Positions 32,392-42,565 of a DNA stretch of 64,000 bases are shown here, piece by piece. Both the position numbers and the translations under genes were made by a program. The first letter of the stretch is position 1; every line of letters starts with the position of its first letter. The stretch is from NCBI GenBank assembly GCA_963920525.1, contig OY986438.1, forward strand, positions 94,230,057-94,294,056, read 5' to 3'. Under the pieces are notes generated by a model. The model saw only the letters and a program-made list of their open reading frames with translations, was not told the origin of the DNA and searched no databases. Source of the stretch: Dichetophora obliterata. Its lineage: Eukaryota > Arthropoda > Insecta > Diptera > Sciomyzidae.

Positions 32392-34691
32392 CAGTAATCC
32401 CCCCTATAACACGGTAGGTTCGTTTCGCGTTGTAGGAAAACGCGTTGTACGAGCATTCTCGTATAGCGCGCTCGTAAGACCCCGTATAACGCGTTATGAA
32501 CAAATTATTAACGTTTAACTTTTCTCGTAAAAAGATGTTTAATTTATATGGAATATTAGGGAAAAACTTTGTTATGAACGAAATATGTGCGTTTTATTAA
32601 AATCAAACTAAAAACATTTTAAATAAAAAACTTATACATATGTAACTAAAAAGCAGTTAATTTCAAATAAATTGAATAGTTAAAAAAACAGTTTCATAAC
32701 ATATTTATTCGCTGTCAGAGCTATCTGAAATAATGTTCCACCGACATCTTTTTTTAATAGAATGCTCAAAGGATTCACCATTTGAACTTTTGTTATTTTT
32801 TTTTTAATTAAGATCATATATTCTTGTTTGTCTGTATTAATTACAAATTTTACTATCTAATGGTTCTTCGTTTTGTATTTTATATTTTTCCTGCATTCTT
32901 ACATATGGTGCAAGAGAGTACTGAAGATTTGCTTAAAAAACAGTAGATCGTTCCACTGAAGAATCACAACTCGAAACAAGTGTTTCCAATTGTTTGCCCA
33001 GTTTTACTATATTTTTCATGTTTTCTATACATAAGTTTTCGTCTACTTCGTCAATAATCTGCATTGCACTTTCTTCAGCACTATTAATAATATTTTCGTC
33101 AGATGTATCAGCTAATTGAACAAGCTCTTCTTCATCTAAATCTTCAGCGTCATTTATTAATTCAAAAATATCTCGTTAATTTATGTCGTCAAATCCTTCT
33201 CCACGTACTGATCTAGCAATATTAACTATAGGTTCGATATTTATTCTTATAGAATCTAAAACTTTTTCTAGCAAAACGATTTCAGGCCAAATATTTGTCC
33301 AACAGACGTTTAATGTCGAAGACTTTAATTCGTGAACAGATAGAAATATTTACTCCACACATTTTAAAATTGAGGAATCTTTTCACATCTCAAGTAATTT
33401 CATACCTGGGTGGCATTAAATTTTTTCAAATATAAGTTCAAGTGTTTTGCGTATATAATAAGATTTAAGTGCTTTTATAATGCCCTGGTCAAGTGGTTGT
33501 ATTATTGATGTTGTATTGGGTGGTAAAAAAAGGACTTTTACGTTTGGATGAACTAGGTATACTGGATGTTCTGGAGCATTGTCTATCACGAGTAAAGCCT
33601 TAAAACTGATATTTTTAGTTTTCGAGTAATTTTCGACAAAACAGTTGTAAAACCAGTCCAGAAATATAGCTGGTGTAACCCTTGCTTTTTTCTTTTCTTT
33701 CCAGTAAACGGGAAGTGTAGTATTGTCATTACCTTTCATTACCCACGGGTAAATGAAATGATTGATTAACATTGGCTTTGTTAAATGATCGCCAGATGCA
33801 TTATTACAAACAAGCAAGGTTTTCCTTTCTTTAGATGCCTCAAACCCTGCTGCAGATCTCTCGTTTTTCGATAATATGTTCGCTTAGGCATTTTTTTTCC
33901 AATATAAGCCAGTTTCTTCGGCATTGCAAACTTAGTCTGCTGTATTTCCACCTTCATCAATTATCTTCGGAAGTTCTTCTTTAAATTTCTGAGCACTTTC
34001 ATAATCAGCTGAAGCGCGCTCTCCTTGATTTTGAATATTATGCAAGTAAAACCTTTTTCGAAACCTTTCAAACCAGCCATTACTACTGACAAATCAGCAA
34101 ACATTATTCCGTTTTCGGTATTAACGAACCTTTTACACGTGAAGATTTATTTAATGTCTGCAAAGATCTTACTCCTTATTTTACTTTAATTTTGTTTAAT
34201 TGTTCGTATTGTTGATTCGTTTAGCTTCAGATCCTTTGCTATTGCTGTTGATTTCTTACCATTATTTAGCTGATCCAAAATATCAATTTTTTGTTGTAGA
34301 GAAATAAATTTTCTTTTTAACTTATGTTTTGTAGATTTTCCACTTGTCATGGCTAAGAAATAAATATTTTATTTAAAATAAAAACAAAAAATAAAGCTTC
34401 AACACCTTTTAGCAGATATATGTATAATCAATGTTCTTATAATTCAAAAACTAGAAACACAATTTATTGAAATACTTTAATATAATTTTATAAGGACACA
34501 ATTGGCTCAATGTGCAAATGTACGTGAAATTGACTGTGAACCTTACAAATCGTTATAAATTTCGCAGTACAGAAATATTACTTGGAAAATCCACGCATTA
34601 TATGGGGAAGAACACGTGTTATACGAGGGACTTGAAATCGCGTTATATGAAAACGCGTTCTAAGAGTACCGTGCTATAGGGGGGATAACTG
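32392..34691 (-). mobile_element. Tigger/pogo-type transposon, full length
   Basis: Ends CAGTAATCCCCCCTATAAC and the inverse of CAGTTATCCCCCCTATAGC lie next to TA on both sides (32390-32391 and 34692-34693). Further pairs of CGCGTTATA/TATAACGCG follow inside. CAG-starting TIRs, TA duplication and the encoded DDE transposase identify a Tigger-like pogo element of 2300 bp. The transposase runs on the minus strand over most of its length, with stops. Confidence 0.9.
32705..34350 (-). pseudogene. Tigger-like (pogo superfamily) transposase, degenerate
   Basis: The start ATG (34348-34350) opens MTSGKSTKHKLKRKFISLQQ, then KIDILDQLNNGKKSTAIAKD, the N-terminal helix-turn-helix with the start residues usual in this family. 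The DDE core is in the clean 133-codon stretch 33416-33817. It has LVCNNASGDH, LPVYWKEKKKAR, AIFLDWFYNCFV, ALLVIDNAPEHP (second catalytic Asp), VLFLPPNTTSIIQPLDQGII (third Asp). An acidic, poorly conserved C-terminus runs to NIISDSSDSE and TAA at 32705-32707. About 548 codons are spanned, a normal length, but stops at several places (for example after IKQN and after FEKI) and a damaged 33820-34200 make it inactive. Confidence 0.88.
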
Positions 34692-34999
34692 TACAGTATT
34701 TTTTCTGTAAAAACAGTAAAATTTACTGTATGGTACAGTATTCAGACAAATTTGATGTAACATCACTGCTCATTCGTCGGACTAAAATCAGTGTTGCCAG
34801 ATAGGTTGAGCTACTTTCCCCTAAATCTGAAAAAATTTGCTAAATTTTCCACTAAAAATAAAAAAAAAATCCACTTAAACTCTTTTTAAGCAATTTTTTT
34901 TAAAGTAATGTCTATTTACTTTGCGCAAAACATAGTACTTGACTAGACTCAGCACATGCATTAAAAATCGGGCATAGCAATTTTTTTATTGCAACAGTG

Positions 35000-35046
35000 T
35001 GTTATCTAAGCTGCGTTCGATAACCCGAGAAGATATTGCCTATACG
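35000..35046 (+). pseudogene. Reverse transcriptase fragment, part 1
   Basis: Reads AAFDNPRRYCLYA with the frame cut at CCTATACG, the duplicated target of the hAT element at 35047-38141. The reading continues at 38150 (TMSEFGIPAKLV). AAFDxxxR is the first catalytic block of a non-LTR reverse transcriptase. Confidence 0.65.
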
Positions 35047-35298
35047 CAAGGCCGGATTAACCAAATTTGCCGCTGTGGGCTAGACTAAAATGCCGCTCCT
35101 AAGAAAAAAAAAAATGAATAACAATAATAATGGCACAACCCCACCATCAAAATTAGGTACATTTTGTGACAATATTTTTAAAAATTTTATCGGCTAAAAT
35201 CAAATCAGAATGCATTCAGATATAAAACTTTGAAATCAAATTTAAGTTGGTTTGAAAAATATAAATTTTTAATAACACTAGGTAAATCTTAAACTTTG

Positions 35299-36136
35299 AA
35301 AAGACACAAAAAACGCTGAGACACATGAACTTAATTTTCGGATCAAAGTCTTGAGATAGTCAGATATTTGACCTTCATTTGGCCTTCATTAAAAAATTTT
35401 TATAGCTTTATTAACAATAACTTTTTAATGTCTTTTCAAAAATACCTCCATCGTGAAAATCGAGTAAGCCTTGTTGAATCTATGATTTTTCATATGTTAA
35501 GCAATTTATCTTTATCTTCCATTTTGACCAAATTTGAATGTTGAACGTAAAAACTTTGAAAATAGTCTTGAAAATTTTTTACTCAAATTAGTTGAGAGAA
35601 GGAAATCTGCTGATATGGTCAACTTACACAAACTCTTAACTGGTGTATTAGATTTTCCAGATCATCTTTTCCTTATAAATTTTAGCACTAACCGTAGAAG
35701 CAGTAGAAACTCTAACAACTTGATTTATTTACTATTTTGTAGAACAAATTATATGTTAACTGCTCCATTAAATCGCATGAGTATCTTTGTTAACAACTGT
35801 AGCGGGTTTGATGTTAACTTGTCGAAGGGTTAACTCAAAATGAGATATTTCAATGATATTTGGGTTTGTTTTTAAAATGATCTAACGCGGAAAAAGTCTG
35901 AAATAGCTGTAATAGCTTAACTCTATTGTTCTTGCAAGTTTAAGCAAAATCGGAGGGGTCAAAATTTTTGGTCTCTTTAAATGAGGCAAATATAGATAAA
36001 AATGGGTCTAATAGTGACTAAGTTTCAATCACAAATATCTCGAGATTTTGAGCTGATTGGGAAAAACTGAGTATGCCGCTAAATTTTACGACACAAAAAT
36101 TAGTTCATGCGTCTCGGCGTTTTTGTGTGTCTTTTT
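35299..36136. mobile_element. MITE, copy 2 of the AAAAGACACAAAAAACGC family, with LINE insert
   Basis: The TIRs AAAAGACACAAAAAACGCTG and the inverse of AAAGACACACAAAAACGCCG are about 40 bp long. The flanking body matches copy 1 (13581-14112) closely at both ends. In the centre it carries about 285 extra bases (about 35598-35880), which encode part of a LINE protein. Length 838 bp. Confidence 0.85.
35534..35833 (+). pseudogene. C-terminal fragment of a jockey/CR1-like non-LTR reverse transcriptase
   Basis: From residue about 18 the 99-codon frame reads LVERRKSADMVNLHKLLTGV, LDFPDHLFLINFS, TNRRSSRNSNNLIYL, CRTNYMLTAPLNRMSIFVNN. This is the pattern of the conserved region after the thumb domain in jockey/CR1-type elements (LxxRRxxxDLxxLYKLxxGxID...LLxxINF...RxxRN...CRTNY...PxNRM). 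The first about 17 residues come from the MITE itself, so the open frame is a chance fusion. It is a dead fragment, since no catalytic residues are included. Confidence 0.7.
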
Positions 36137-36359
36137 GACGTCCCTACAGTGTAAATAGTAACTAATATTTTTTACCTTAAGATCTTGAATTTTTGCTTCC
36201 TAAGGCATCAGTTTATATTTTTAGAATTTCTTTTGTTGCTTGAGACTATATTTTACAGGATCTAAAAATAATTAGTGCAAATGTTTAACATAGATTATCT
36301 ACTTATGCTGAAAATGTTAGTAATTCTTTAATTTACTTTAGATTTAAAATACATTTAAT

Positions 36360-36626
36360 TCAATGAACTTTACGTGGGGATTTTGCAGAAGCAAAGTCCC
36401 ACATTATGTCATCGAAATCAATTGCGTTAACTAAACATCCTTCAATGCACAATACTCCAAAACAGTTTAATTTTTGTTTAAAACGATCTTTCGGATGAGC
36501 AGTTTGTTGCAAAAAGGCATAAATTTGGGAAAATAGTTTCAACTTGTTATTTCGAATTATATTTGCCATCTGAATTATTATATTTTCTAGATTGTGATTG
36601 CTGTTTTCACATAAGCATTGCGACAA
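36360..36626 (-). pseudogene. hAT transposase C-terminal remnant of the host element
   Basis: The 88-codon minus-strand frame ends QKLNCFGVLCIEGCLVNAI, then DFDDIMWDFASAKSPRKVH. It corresponds to the last helices of ZMYM1/TTF-type hAT transposases (ERLNxLxxLSIE...xxIDFDDxIxDFAxxKxRK). KLKLFSQIYAFLQQTAHPKD is a damaged form of the KLKLIKxYLRSTMxQD block. The rest of the gene is lost or replaced. Confidence 0.6.
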
Positions 36627-37169
36627 TTCTTTTATGAATGGTGATTCATGTTCAGTGCATTTTTCTTTGTTGCGCGGAAGTGAATGTAACGTCTCTTATG
36701 TATATCCTTGAAAATTATTGCATTCTGATAGACAAGAGTCTTCTAAATGATAAGGTTAACAGTTTTTAATTTTTTAACCCTACTTTAATAACCTAAGTCT
36801 GCGAGACGCATGCTTTCTAAATTTGTTTGTCTCTCTCTCGTGAGAGATGCTTTTACTGTTAGTTCTTATTCTTATTTTGAAATAAAAATAATCATAATAA
36901 AATGTGTTTGAATAACAAGGGAAGAACTATGTAATAAAGTCATGTAAGTACAAAAAAAAATTGTTTAATTGCTATTAACATAACATTAAGCCACGAAAAC
37001 AATAACACACCTGAAAGACGTATGGTTAACTTTTGAGCGACTTCTAATAAGGTTATCAAAGAAAGATTAAGTGCATTCTTGGGTACATTTATTTTACTTA
37101 AACACTCCAAAATTTAATAATTTTCGAAAACTTGTTTATATCTGGAAACTCGTTTAGTCAATTCTGTGC

Positions 37170-37200
37170 TTATCTATCTATCTATCTATCTATATATATA
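37170..37200. repeat. (TATC)n / (TA)n microsatellite
   Basis: TATCTATCTATCTATCTATC followed by TATATATATA, directly at the 5' end of the Helitron-like unit. Confidence 0.9.
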
Positions 37201-37554
37201 AAATAGGATGTGTGTATGTATGTAACGTATGGACTCCAAAACAGCTGGGCCGATTTTGATGAAATTTTCAGGTAATGTTCATCTTGGTACGGTGGGTAAC
37301 ATAGGCTATATTTGGACCCGATAGGTGGCGCTGGGTGGACTTATATCGAAAATTTGAATTTATGTACCAATTTAACTGAAATTCAGAATGTATGTTTGTT
37401 TGATCATAAGAAAATAATTTGTGTATAAATGGACACGGTAGCTGTCGCTGGGGTGGACTTATTTCGAAAATTCGATGGCGTGAAAAATATATAAATACTT
37501 TTAATTTTATTTTATAACGAGGGGAGTAGCGAAGCACACCGGGCTCAGCTAGTA
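37189..37554 (+). mobile_element. Helitron-like non-autonomous unit, copy 1
   Basis: Begins TCTATATATATAAAATAGG and ends GCACACCGGGCTCAGCTAG followed by T. A TC start, CTAG end, A|T target and a GC-rich region just before the end are Helitron features. The interior (ACGTATGGACTCCAAAAC, GGTGGCGCTGGG twice) is non-coding. The next copy follows without a gap. Confidence 0.65.
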
Positions 37555-37917
37555 TATATATAAAATAGGATGTGTGTATGTATGTAACGTATGGACTCCA
37601 AAACGGCTGGGCCGATTTTGATGAAATTTTCAGGTAATGTTCATCTTGGTACGGTGGGTAACATAGGCTATATTTGGACCCGATAGGTGGCGCTGGGGTG
37701 GACTTATATCGAAAATTTGAATTTATGGACCAATTTAACTGAAATTCAGAATGTATGTTTGTTTGATCATAAGAAAATAATTTGTGTATAAATGGACACG
37801 GTAGGTGGCGCTGGGGTGGACTTATTTCGAAATTTCGATGGCGTGAAAAATAAATATAAATACTTTTAATTTTATTTTATAACGAGGGGAGTAGCGAAGC
37901 ACACCGGGTTCAGCTAG
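37555..37917 (+). mobile_element. Helitron-like non-autonomous unit, copy 2 (tandem)
   Basis: Almost identical to copy 1 (363 against 366 bp; differences such as CAGCTGGG/CGGCTGGG and GGGCTC/GGGTTC) and immediately adjacent, head to tail, ending CAGCTAG|T. Tandem arrangement is common for Helitrons and fits rolling-circle read-through. Confidence 0.68.
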
Positions 37918-38149
37918 TTTTATCTAAAATTGTTAAAAGTCTCTACTCTAAATTTTTATTGACGCATTCATATCTCGGAGTAAATTTTTTTGTTGGCCCA
38001 TTAGCTTTTTTAAGTTACGTTTTTATAATCTTAGCAAAAAATAAAAAAAACAAAATGTTCTATTTTTTTTCCAAATTTCGCCGCTTCTAAAAATGTGCCG
38101 CTGCGGGCTGGAGCCCACTCGCTCCCTAGGGTCCACCACTGCCTATACG

Positions 38150-38632
38150 CAACAATGTCTGAGTTCGGTATACCTGCAAAGTTGGTAAGACTTTGCAGTA
38201 TGACGTTGAGCAACACTTGCAGCTCCGTCAAGGTAGGAAATGACCTCTACGAAACCTTCAATACCGAAAGAGGTTTCAGACAAGGTTTCAATATTATCAT
38301 GGAGGGGATCGTACGAAAGGCCGGTGTGCAATGCAATGGCACTATTTTCTACAAAAATGTCCAGCTCCTTGCGTACGCTGATGATATTGTCACGTTTCAT
38401 CCGGCAGCTACGTTTCATCCGGCAGCTATAACTTTGAAGTAGTCAAGGAGTTTATGTACCTTGGCACCGCCATAAACAACAACAATGATGTCAGCCTGGA
38501 GATAAAGCGAATAATAGCAATTGCTAATAGGTGCTACTACGGGCTCAGTAAGCAACTAAGTTCTAGAGCCCTCTTTCGATCGATAAAACTAACACTCTTC
38601 AAGGCACTCGTCCTACCTGTGCTTCTTTACGG
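38150..38632 (+). pseudogene. Reverse transcriptase fragment, part 2
   Basis: Non-LTR reverse transcriptase with visible blocks. FGIPAKLVRLCSMTLSNTCS, GNDLYETFNTERGFRQG (RGxRQG block, then an internal deletion), FNIIMEGIVRKAGV, VQLLAYADDIV (catalytic YADD box). After a gap with a duplicated CGTTTCATCCGGCAGCTA, NFEVVKEFMYLGTAI, EIKRIIAIANRCYYGL, KLTLFKALVLPVLLYG (thumb). The frame changes at about 38440. It is cut after CTTTACGG by the MITE at 38633 and continues at 42400. It belongs to an RTE- or jockey-type lineage; I cannot fix the clade. Confidence 0.8.
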
Positions 38633-39435
38633 GGCGTCTCGACAGGCAATAAATCATTGCTTTCCATCTGTCAATTGGCAATTATTGCTAATCGAGACCA
38701 CTCAATTGCCATGGTTGGCAATTTAAATGTGTATATTAGGGCGGGTCGATTTATTTTTCGACAATTTCCCTATGGTTTCCGTATTCTATGGGTTATTCCA
38801 TGAAAATTTGCCAAAGGAACCATACCTCTATCGTTAAAATCGAGTCCCCTACTTTTTGTTGGTAGATTTTTCCCGAATTGACGTTCGTATGAAATATTAC
38901 CTACACGTTCACATCCATAACTCAAAAACTATCGATCGGGTTTAATCGCCAGTAGGCGCGTTGGAAAGGTGAGCTCATTTTGATCAATTTTTATCCAAAT
39001 TTTGGAGCATTTTTCCATTTTTTCATGATTTTGTCCAAGAATATTACTTTCATGGCCATTTTTTTGGCTCAATTTTTTTGACTTACGAAGCTTACGAACC
39101 TTACGTTACGACTGGACTGATTTGCGCTTTACATTATTGGCATATTTTTTCACAGGGTGCACACCCTGTGTTATGTTTGTTTATTTCTTTTTGTTTTTAG
39201 TTTCTTTATAGACTTCTTTATTTTTGTTTGTTTATAATATTCCAGTGTATGCTAGTTTTGTTTGAGCGTCATTTCAGTGAAGTGTTACATGAAATAACTA
39301 ACAAATAATCAAACTATTTTGAAATTTAGAAAAGATTTAAAGGTAAGTGTAAAAACATTGCTAACTATTATAGTTAATAGTTATATTATTATTCTATGAA
39401 AAACATATTTAATTCTTTTAGTGACGGTTTAAAAA

Positions 39436-41721
39436 ATGGATTCAGAGCCTGGTTCATCGCAAAATCCAACAGATACCCAACGCAGTAGTTTGCAACATTT
39501 GGTCTCTCATGATGTTTTTTCTTTTGGCGTGGCCTGTGAATTACCTGGTATTAATCTGTCAACTAAACGAGATATATTGAAGTACTATTTTTTCTTGGCC
39601 GAACGTTCAAAAGCCCAAAGCAAAATGTTTTCCTATAAAACATTTACTCCCCAAGTAGCAGACAGATTGTTAGAAATTTGGAATCAACTTAATATTGAAC
39701 TTATACTCAAAGGTAGCATCATTAGAAAATTGAATAATTTGCTTGACGCATTGTTTATCTGCTTGATGCAGATAAACAACGAGTAAAACGCGCAACAGAA
39801 TTCAAAAAATTCGTAGAATCAACAAACCAATTATTCAACATTGGAAAATGTAAATGCAACTTGAAAGAAAACGACTGCTCATGTGGATCTATCCCAGAAA
39901 ACTTAAAAGATTTCATGCGCGATCAATATAATGACAGAATACAAACGATACCGGAACACGATAGTGGAAGTGAAGAGACGATACCAACGACTATACCAAC
40001 AATCCCAGTGAGCAACGATCCTACATACGAACCACATTATGACGAAATGGAAGTTGATGTGAGAGGAGGTTCAGATTTAGTTCTACCACCACAAACATAT
40101 ACTCCCAGATACAATACTAAAAACTATGCAATGATGTGTGACAGATTTGGTGTGCATGACAGAATGGGATCAGCATTGGCAACAGCTCTGATGGAAGACC
40201 TGGGCGTAAAAGATGCTCATGACAATCTTGTCATCATGGATAAAAGTAAACTTCGTAGAGAAAGAGAAAAATGGAGACAAGACACACTTCGTAATCGGTA
40301 TGATGGCTCGAATTTGATATCATTTTCATTCGACGGCAGAAAAAATGATGCTCTAACTGTAGAAAAAATTGATGAGAAGTTGCATCCAAGGATGGTTAAA
40401 GAACCTCATCTAGTTGTTTTGAGGGAACCAAAATCTCAATTGATAGGCTACACAAAACTAGAAAGTGAAACTGCAGCAAGCAAAGTCAACAAATTGATCG
40501 AATTCTTCCAAGAAAAACAAGTGTCTCTCGATTCATTAATTGCCATATGCGCTGATGGTGAACCAACAAATACTGGCGTACACGGTGGAATTTTGCGACT
40601 ATTCGAAAAACAGTTAAAGAGACCACTGCACTGGTTTGTGTGTCTTCTGCACTTTAACGAGCTTCCGTTTAGACATTTGTTTGACACTTTAGACAAATCA
40701 ACCACCACTGGACCACGATCAACTACCGGAAAGTTGAGCTCAAAAATTGCTGATTGTGAAAATCTTCCGGTATGTAATTTTTATAGCTGATTCTTTACCA
40801 TTTTTCATTCTATTTTTTAGCTTTTATGTTTTCTTTTCAGGTGGTAACCGATTTTGAGGAAATCGCTTTGGAAAATATGCCTCCTGGTATGCCTCTGGAT
40901 TTAAATAATCCAGAAGAATTATCTACCGATTCGATTCGAGGTACTTGATGTTAATGGCCAATACAATTTCTAATGGTGTGGTTTCTGCGGATTTGTCTCA
41001 CATAAAACCAGGACCAATTGCACATTCTCGTTGGCTGACCAAAGCCAATAGATTATTACGGTTGTATGTGACAACTAATAATCCAACTGAAAATTTAAAA
41101 ATTATGGCTAACTATATAATAAAAGTATACACGCCAATGTATTTCAATGTTAAGTATTATAGCTCTGCCGCATACGGTAGTACATTACTTTTTAAATTTA
41201 TTACTTGGACACGATTTTTACCACCGAATTTACTTGGAGTTGTAAATACAGTAATTCAAGATAATCCATATTTTGCACACTCAGAAAATATCTTGCTATC
41301 TATGTTGTTTGATGATAGAATGGAAAAACGAAACATTGCTATAAAGAAGATTTTACATTACCGAAGAGATATTGTCGACCCAACGGAACTTAGAGTTTAT
41401 AAAAAATCTCTTATAAACTTTAATTGTACGGAATATACAAATATGATTGATTTGAATGACGATACCATTTTATTCGAACCACCGTTTACGCAAAGTTATT
41501 CGTATGAACATTTGCAGGGATATTTAAATTACGAAGTGCCACCGTTCGATGGTCCACAAATTCCTTTACACATTCAAGGAACGGAAAGACATGTCCAATT
41601 GCTGGCTGCCACTGCTAAACGAGTTGCAGGAAAGAATGTAGAAGGCGCTATGGCGACGACATTAGAGAGCCGTACGAAAACACCAAGACTTGAAAGCAAA
41701 CAAGACTTTCAGAAGAAATAA
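39436..41721 (+). pseudogene. hAT-like transposase of the TAGGGCGGG family, two frameshifts
   Basis: The ATG at 39436 starts MDSEPGSSQNPTDTQRSS. Segment 1 runs to about 39765, where a one-base loss shifts the frame into RVKRATEFKKFVESTN and KCKCNLKENDCSCGS (a Cys-rich motif). Segment 2 carries SFSFDGRKND (Asp, first acidic residue), HPRMVKEPHLVVLREPKSQL, ICADGEPTNTG (second Asp, 74 residues on), then HWFVCLLHFNELPFRHLF (hAT CxxH). An intron follows: donor CCG|GTATGT at 40770, acceptor TTCTTTTCAG ending 40840. Exon 2 begins VVTDFEEIALENMP and has a second frameshift near 40940. Segment 3 has IAHSRWLTKANRLLRLYV (hAT RW), a long helical region, HSENILLSMLFDDR (candidate final acidic region) and the C-terminus TPRLESKQDFQKK with TAA 41719-41721. 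About 730 codons, so near full length. Confidence 0.8.
40770..40840 (+). other. Intron in the transposase gene
   Basis: GTATGT...TTCTTTTCAG, 71 bp, phase 0, typical of short fly introns with a T-rich tract before CAG. Removing it joins ENLP to VVTDFEE in frame, whereas reading through meets TAG within 20 bases. Confidence 0.82.
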
Positions 41722-42399
41722 TGTTTTTTTTCACATTTTGTCTTTTACTACACTCAAATTGAATATTTTTTTGATAATAGGTTGATAGATACTTTATTAT
41801 CTCTTAATTTGAATTTTTGTAGAAAAAAAATAAAAAGGGAAAAAAAATCAAAAAGTTGGTTTTATGTGTTATTTTGTTTTAGCAATATCGCATGAATTAA
41901 TCAACCGAATTCGATAAATTTGGGCTTAAACTCTTCGTTTTGAATTGTAAATTGAATTAAATAATGGATTGAGCCAAAAAAATGGCCATGAAAGTAATAT
42001 TCTTGGACAAAATCATGAAAAAAATGGAAAAATGGTCCAAAATTTGGACAAAAATGCCCGTAACTTTTGAACTTTTTACCAACAAAAAGTAGGGGACTCG
42101 ATTTTAACGATAGAGGTATGGTTCCTTCGGCAAATTTTCATGGAATAACCCATAGAATACGGAAATCATAGGGAAATTGGTGAATTTTTTCACTCCCTAC
42201 AAATCGACCCGCCCTAGTGTATATCTATAAAAATCAAGTAGCGTGCAGAATAAATTTATAAAATAATAAATTTATATAATAAATGATTAAATTATATGTT
42301 GATTTCGTATCATTACAAAACCCACCCTTGAAATATTGCCATTGCTTGCAATGGAATTTGACAGATAGTAAGCAATGGATTATTGCCTGTCGAGACGCC

Positions 42400-42545
42400 G
42401 GGTTATGGCGCTGAAGCATGTGAAGTTTCGCAAACTGACGCAGTTGCTCTGGCACCTCCGAGAGAAAAGTTCTTCGCAAAATCTTCGGTCCTGTTCGAGT
42501 CGATGAATATAGCATCCGAATGAACCAAAAACTGTATGAAAACAC
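42400..42545 (+). pseudogene. Reverse transcriptase fragment, part 3
   Basis: Continues part 2 across the inserted MITE: YGAEACEVSQTDAVAL, then after a frameshift ERKVLRKIFGPVR and VDEYSIRMNQKLYE. This is the conserved stretch just after the VLxYGxExW block in non-LTR elements. It ends near the MITE at 42566. Confidence 0.78.
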
Positions 42546-42565
42546 TTATAAACAACAATACAATA

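Larger units (their letters stand above)
31628..34768. mobile_element. hAT-type MITE (TGATGTTACA ends) split by a Tigger
   Basis: ACTGATGTTACA (31628-31639) is inverted at 34756-34768 (TGTAACATCACTG). CTCATTCGT occurs immediately outside on both sides (31619-31627 and 34769-34777), a target duplication of 8-9 bp. Next to each end are multiple ACAGTAATTACTGTA-like words. Subtracting the Tigger (32392-34691 plus one TA) leaves about 840 bp with no coding. The 8-9 bp duplication and subterminal repeats suggest a hAT derivative. Confidence 0.8.
35047..38141 (-). mobile_element. hAT element inserted in a reverse transcriptase gene
   Basis: The ends are CAAGGCCGGATTAACC and the inverse of CAGTGGTGGACCC (7 of the first 10 bases alike, CA..G at the tip as in hATs). 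An exact 8-bp duplication CCTATACG is at 35039-35046 and 38142-38149. Inner inverted words AATTTGCCGC, AAAATGCCGC and their inverse AGCGGCGAAATTTGG, GCGGCACATTTT flank the core. The minus strand retains a transposase tail at 36360-36626. Other insertions inside: a MITE (35299-36136) and two Helitron-like units (37189-37917). Confidence 0.85.
38737..42216 (+). mobile_element. 3.48-kb transposon, TIR TAGGGCGGGTCGATTT, 8-bp TSD
   Basis: TAGGGCGGGTCGATTT is perfectly inverted at 42201-42216. An exact 8-bp duplication GTGTATAT is at 38729-38736 and 42217-42224. The inverted repeats reach about 250 bp or more (TTCCCTATGnTTTCCGTATTC, CCATGAAAATTTGCC, AAGGAACCATACC, AATATTACTTTCATGGCC). A spliced, nearly complete transposase occupies 39436-41721. 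Two relatives with the same ends occur in this window (49307-49895 and 60820-61837). It is probably hAT superfamily, by the 8-bp TSD and the D, D, CxxH, RW motif order, but the terminal sequence is not one I recognise. Confidence 0.88.
38633..42399. mobile_element. MITE with GGCGTCTCGACAGGCAATA ends, split by a 3.5-kb transposon
   Basis: GGCGTCTCGACAGGCAATAA (38633 onward) is inverted at 42380-42399, with further matching inward (TCATTGCTT, CTGTCAA). The retroelement reading stops at its left edge (VLLYG) and restarts at its right edge (YGAEA). Without the nested element (38737-42216 and one copy of GTGTATAT) its length is about 280 bp. The target duplication is blurred (TTTACGG against GTTATGG). 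Confidence 0.78.

Noticed and set aside
37170..37200. Tandem tetranucleotides considered as a CRISPR-like or satellite array
   Set aside because: A plain microsatellite in a eukaryotic context; no spacer structure.
37268..37537. 89-codon minus-strand ORF
   Set aside because: Entirely inside the first Helitron-like unit and not conserved as an ORF in the second.
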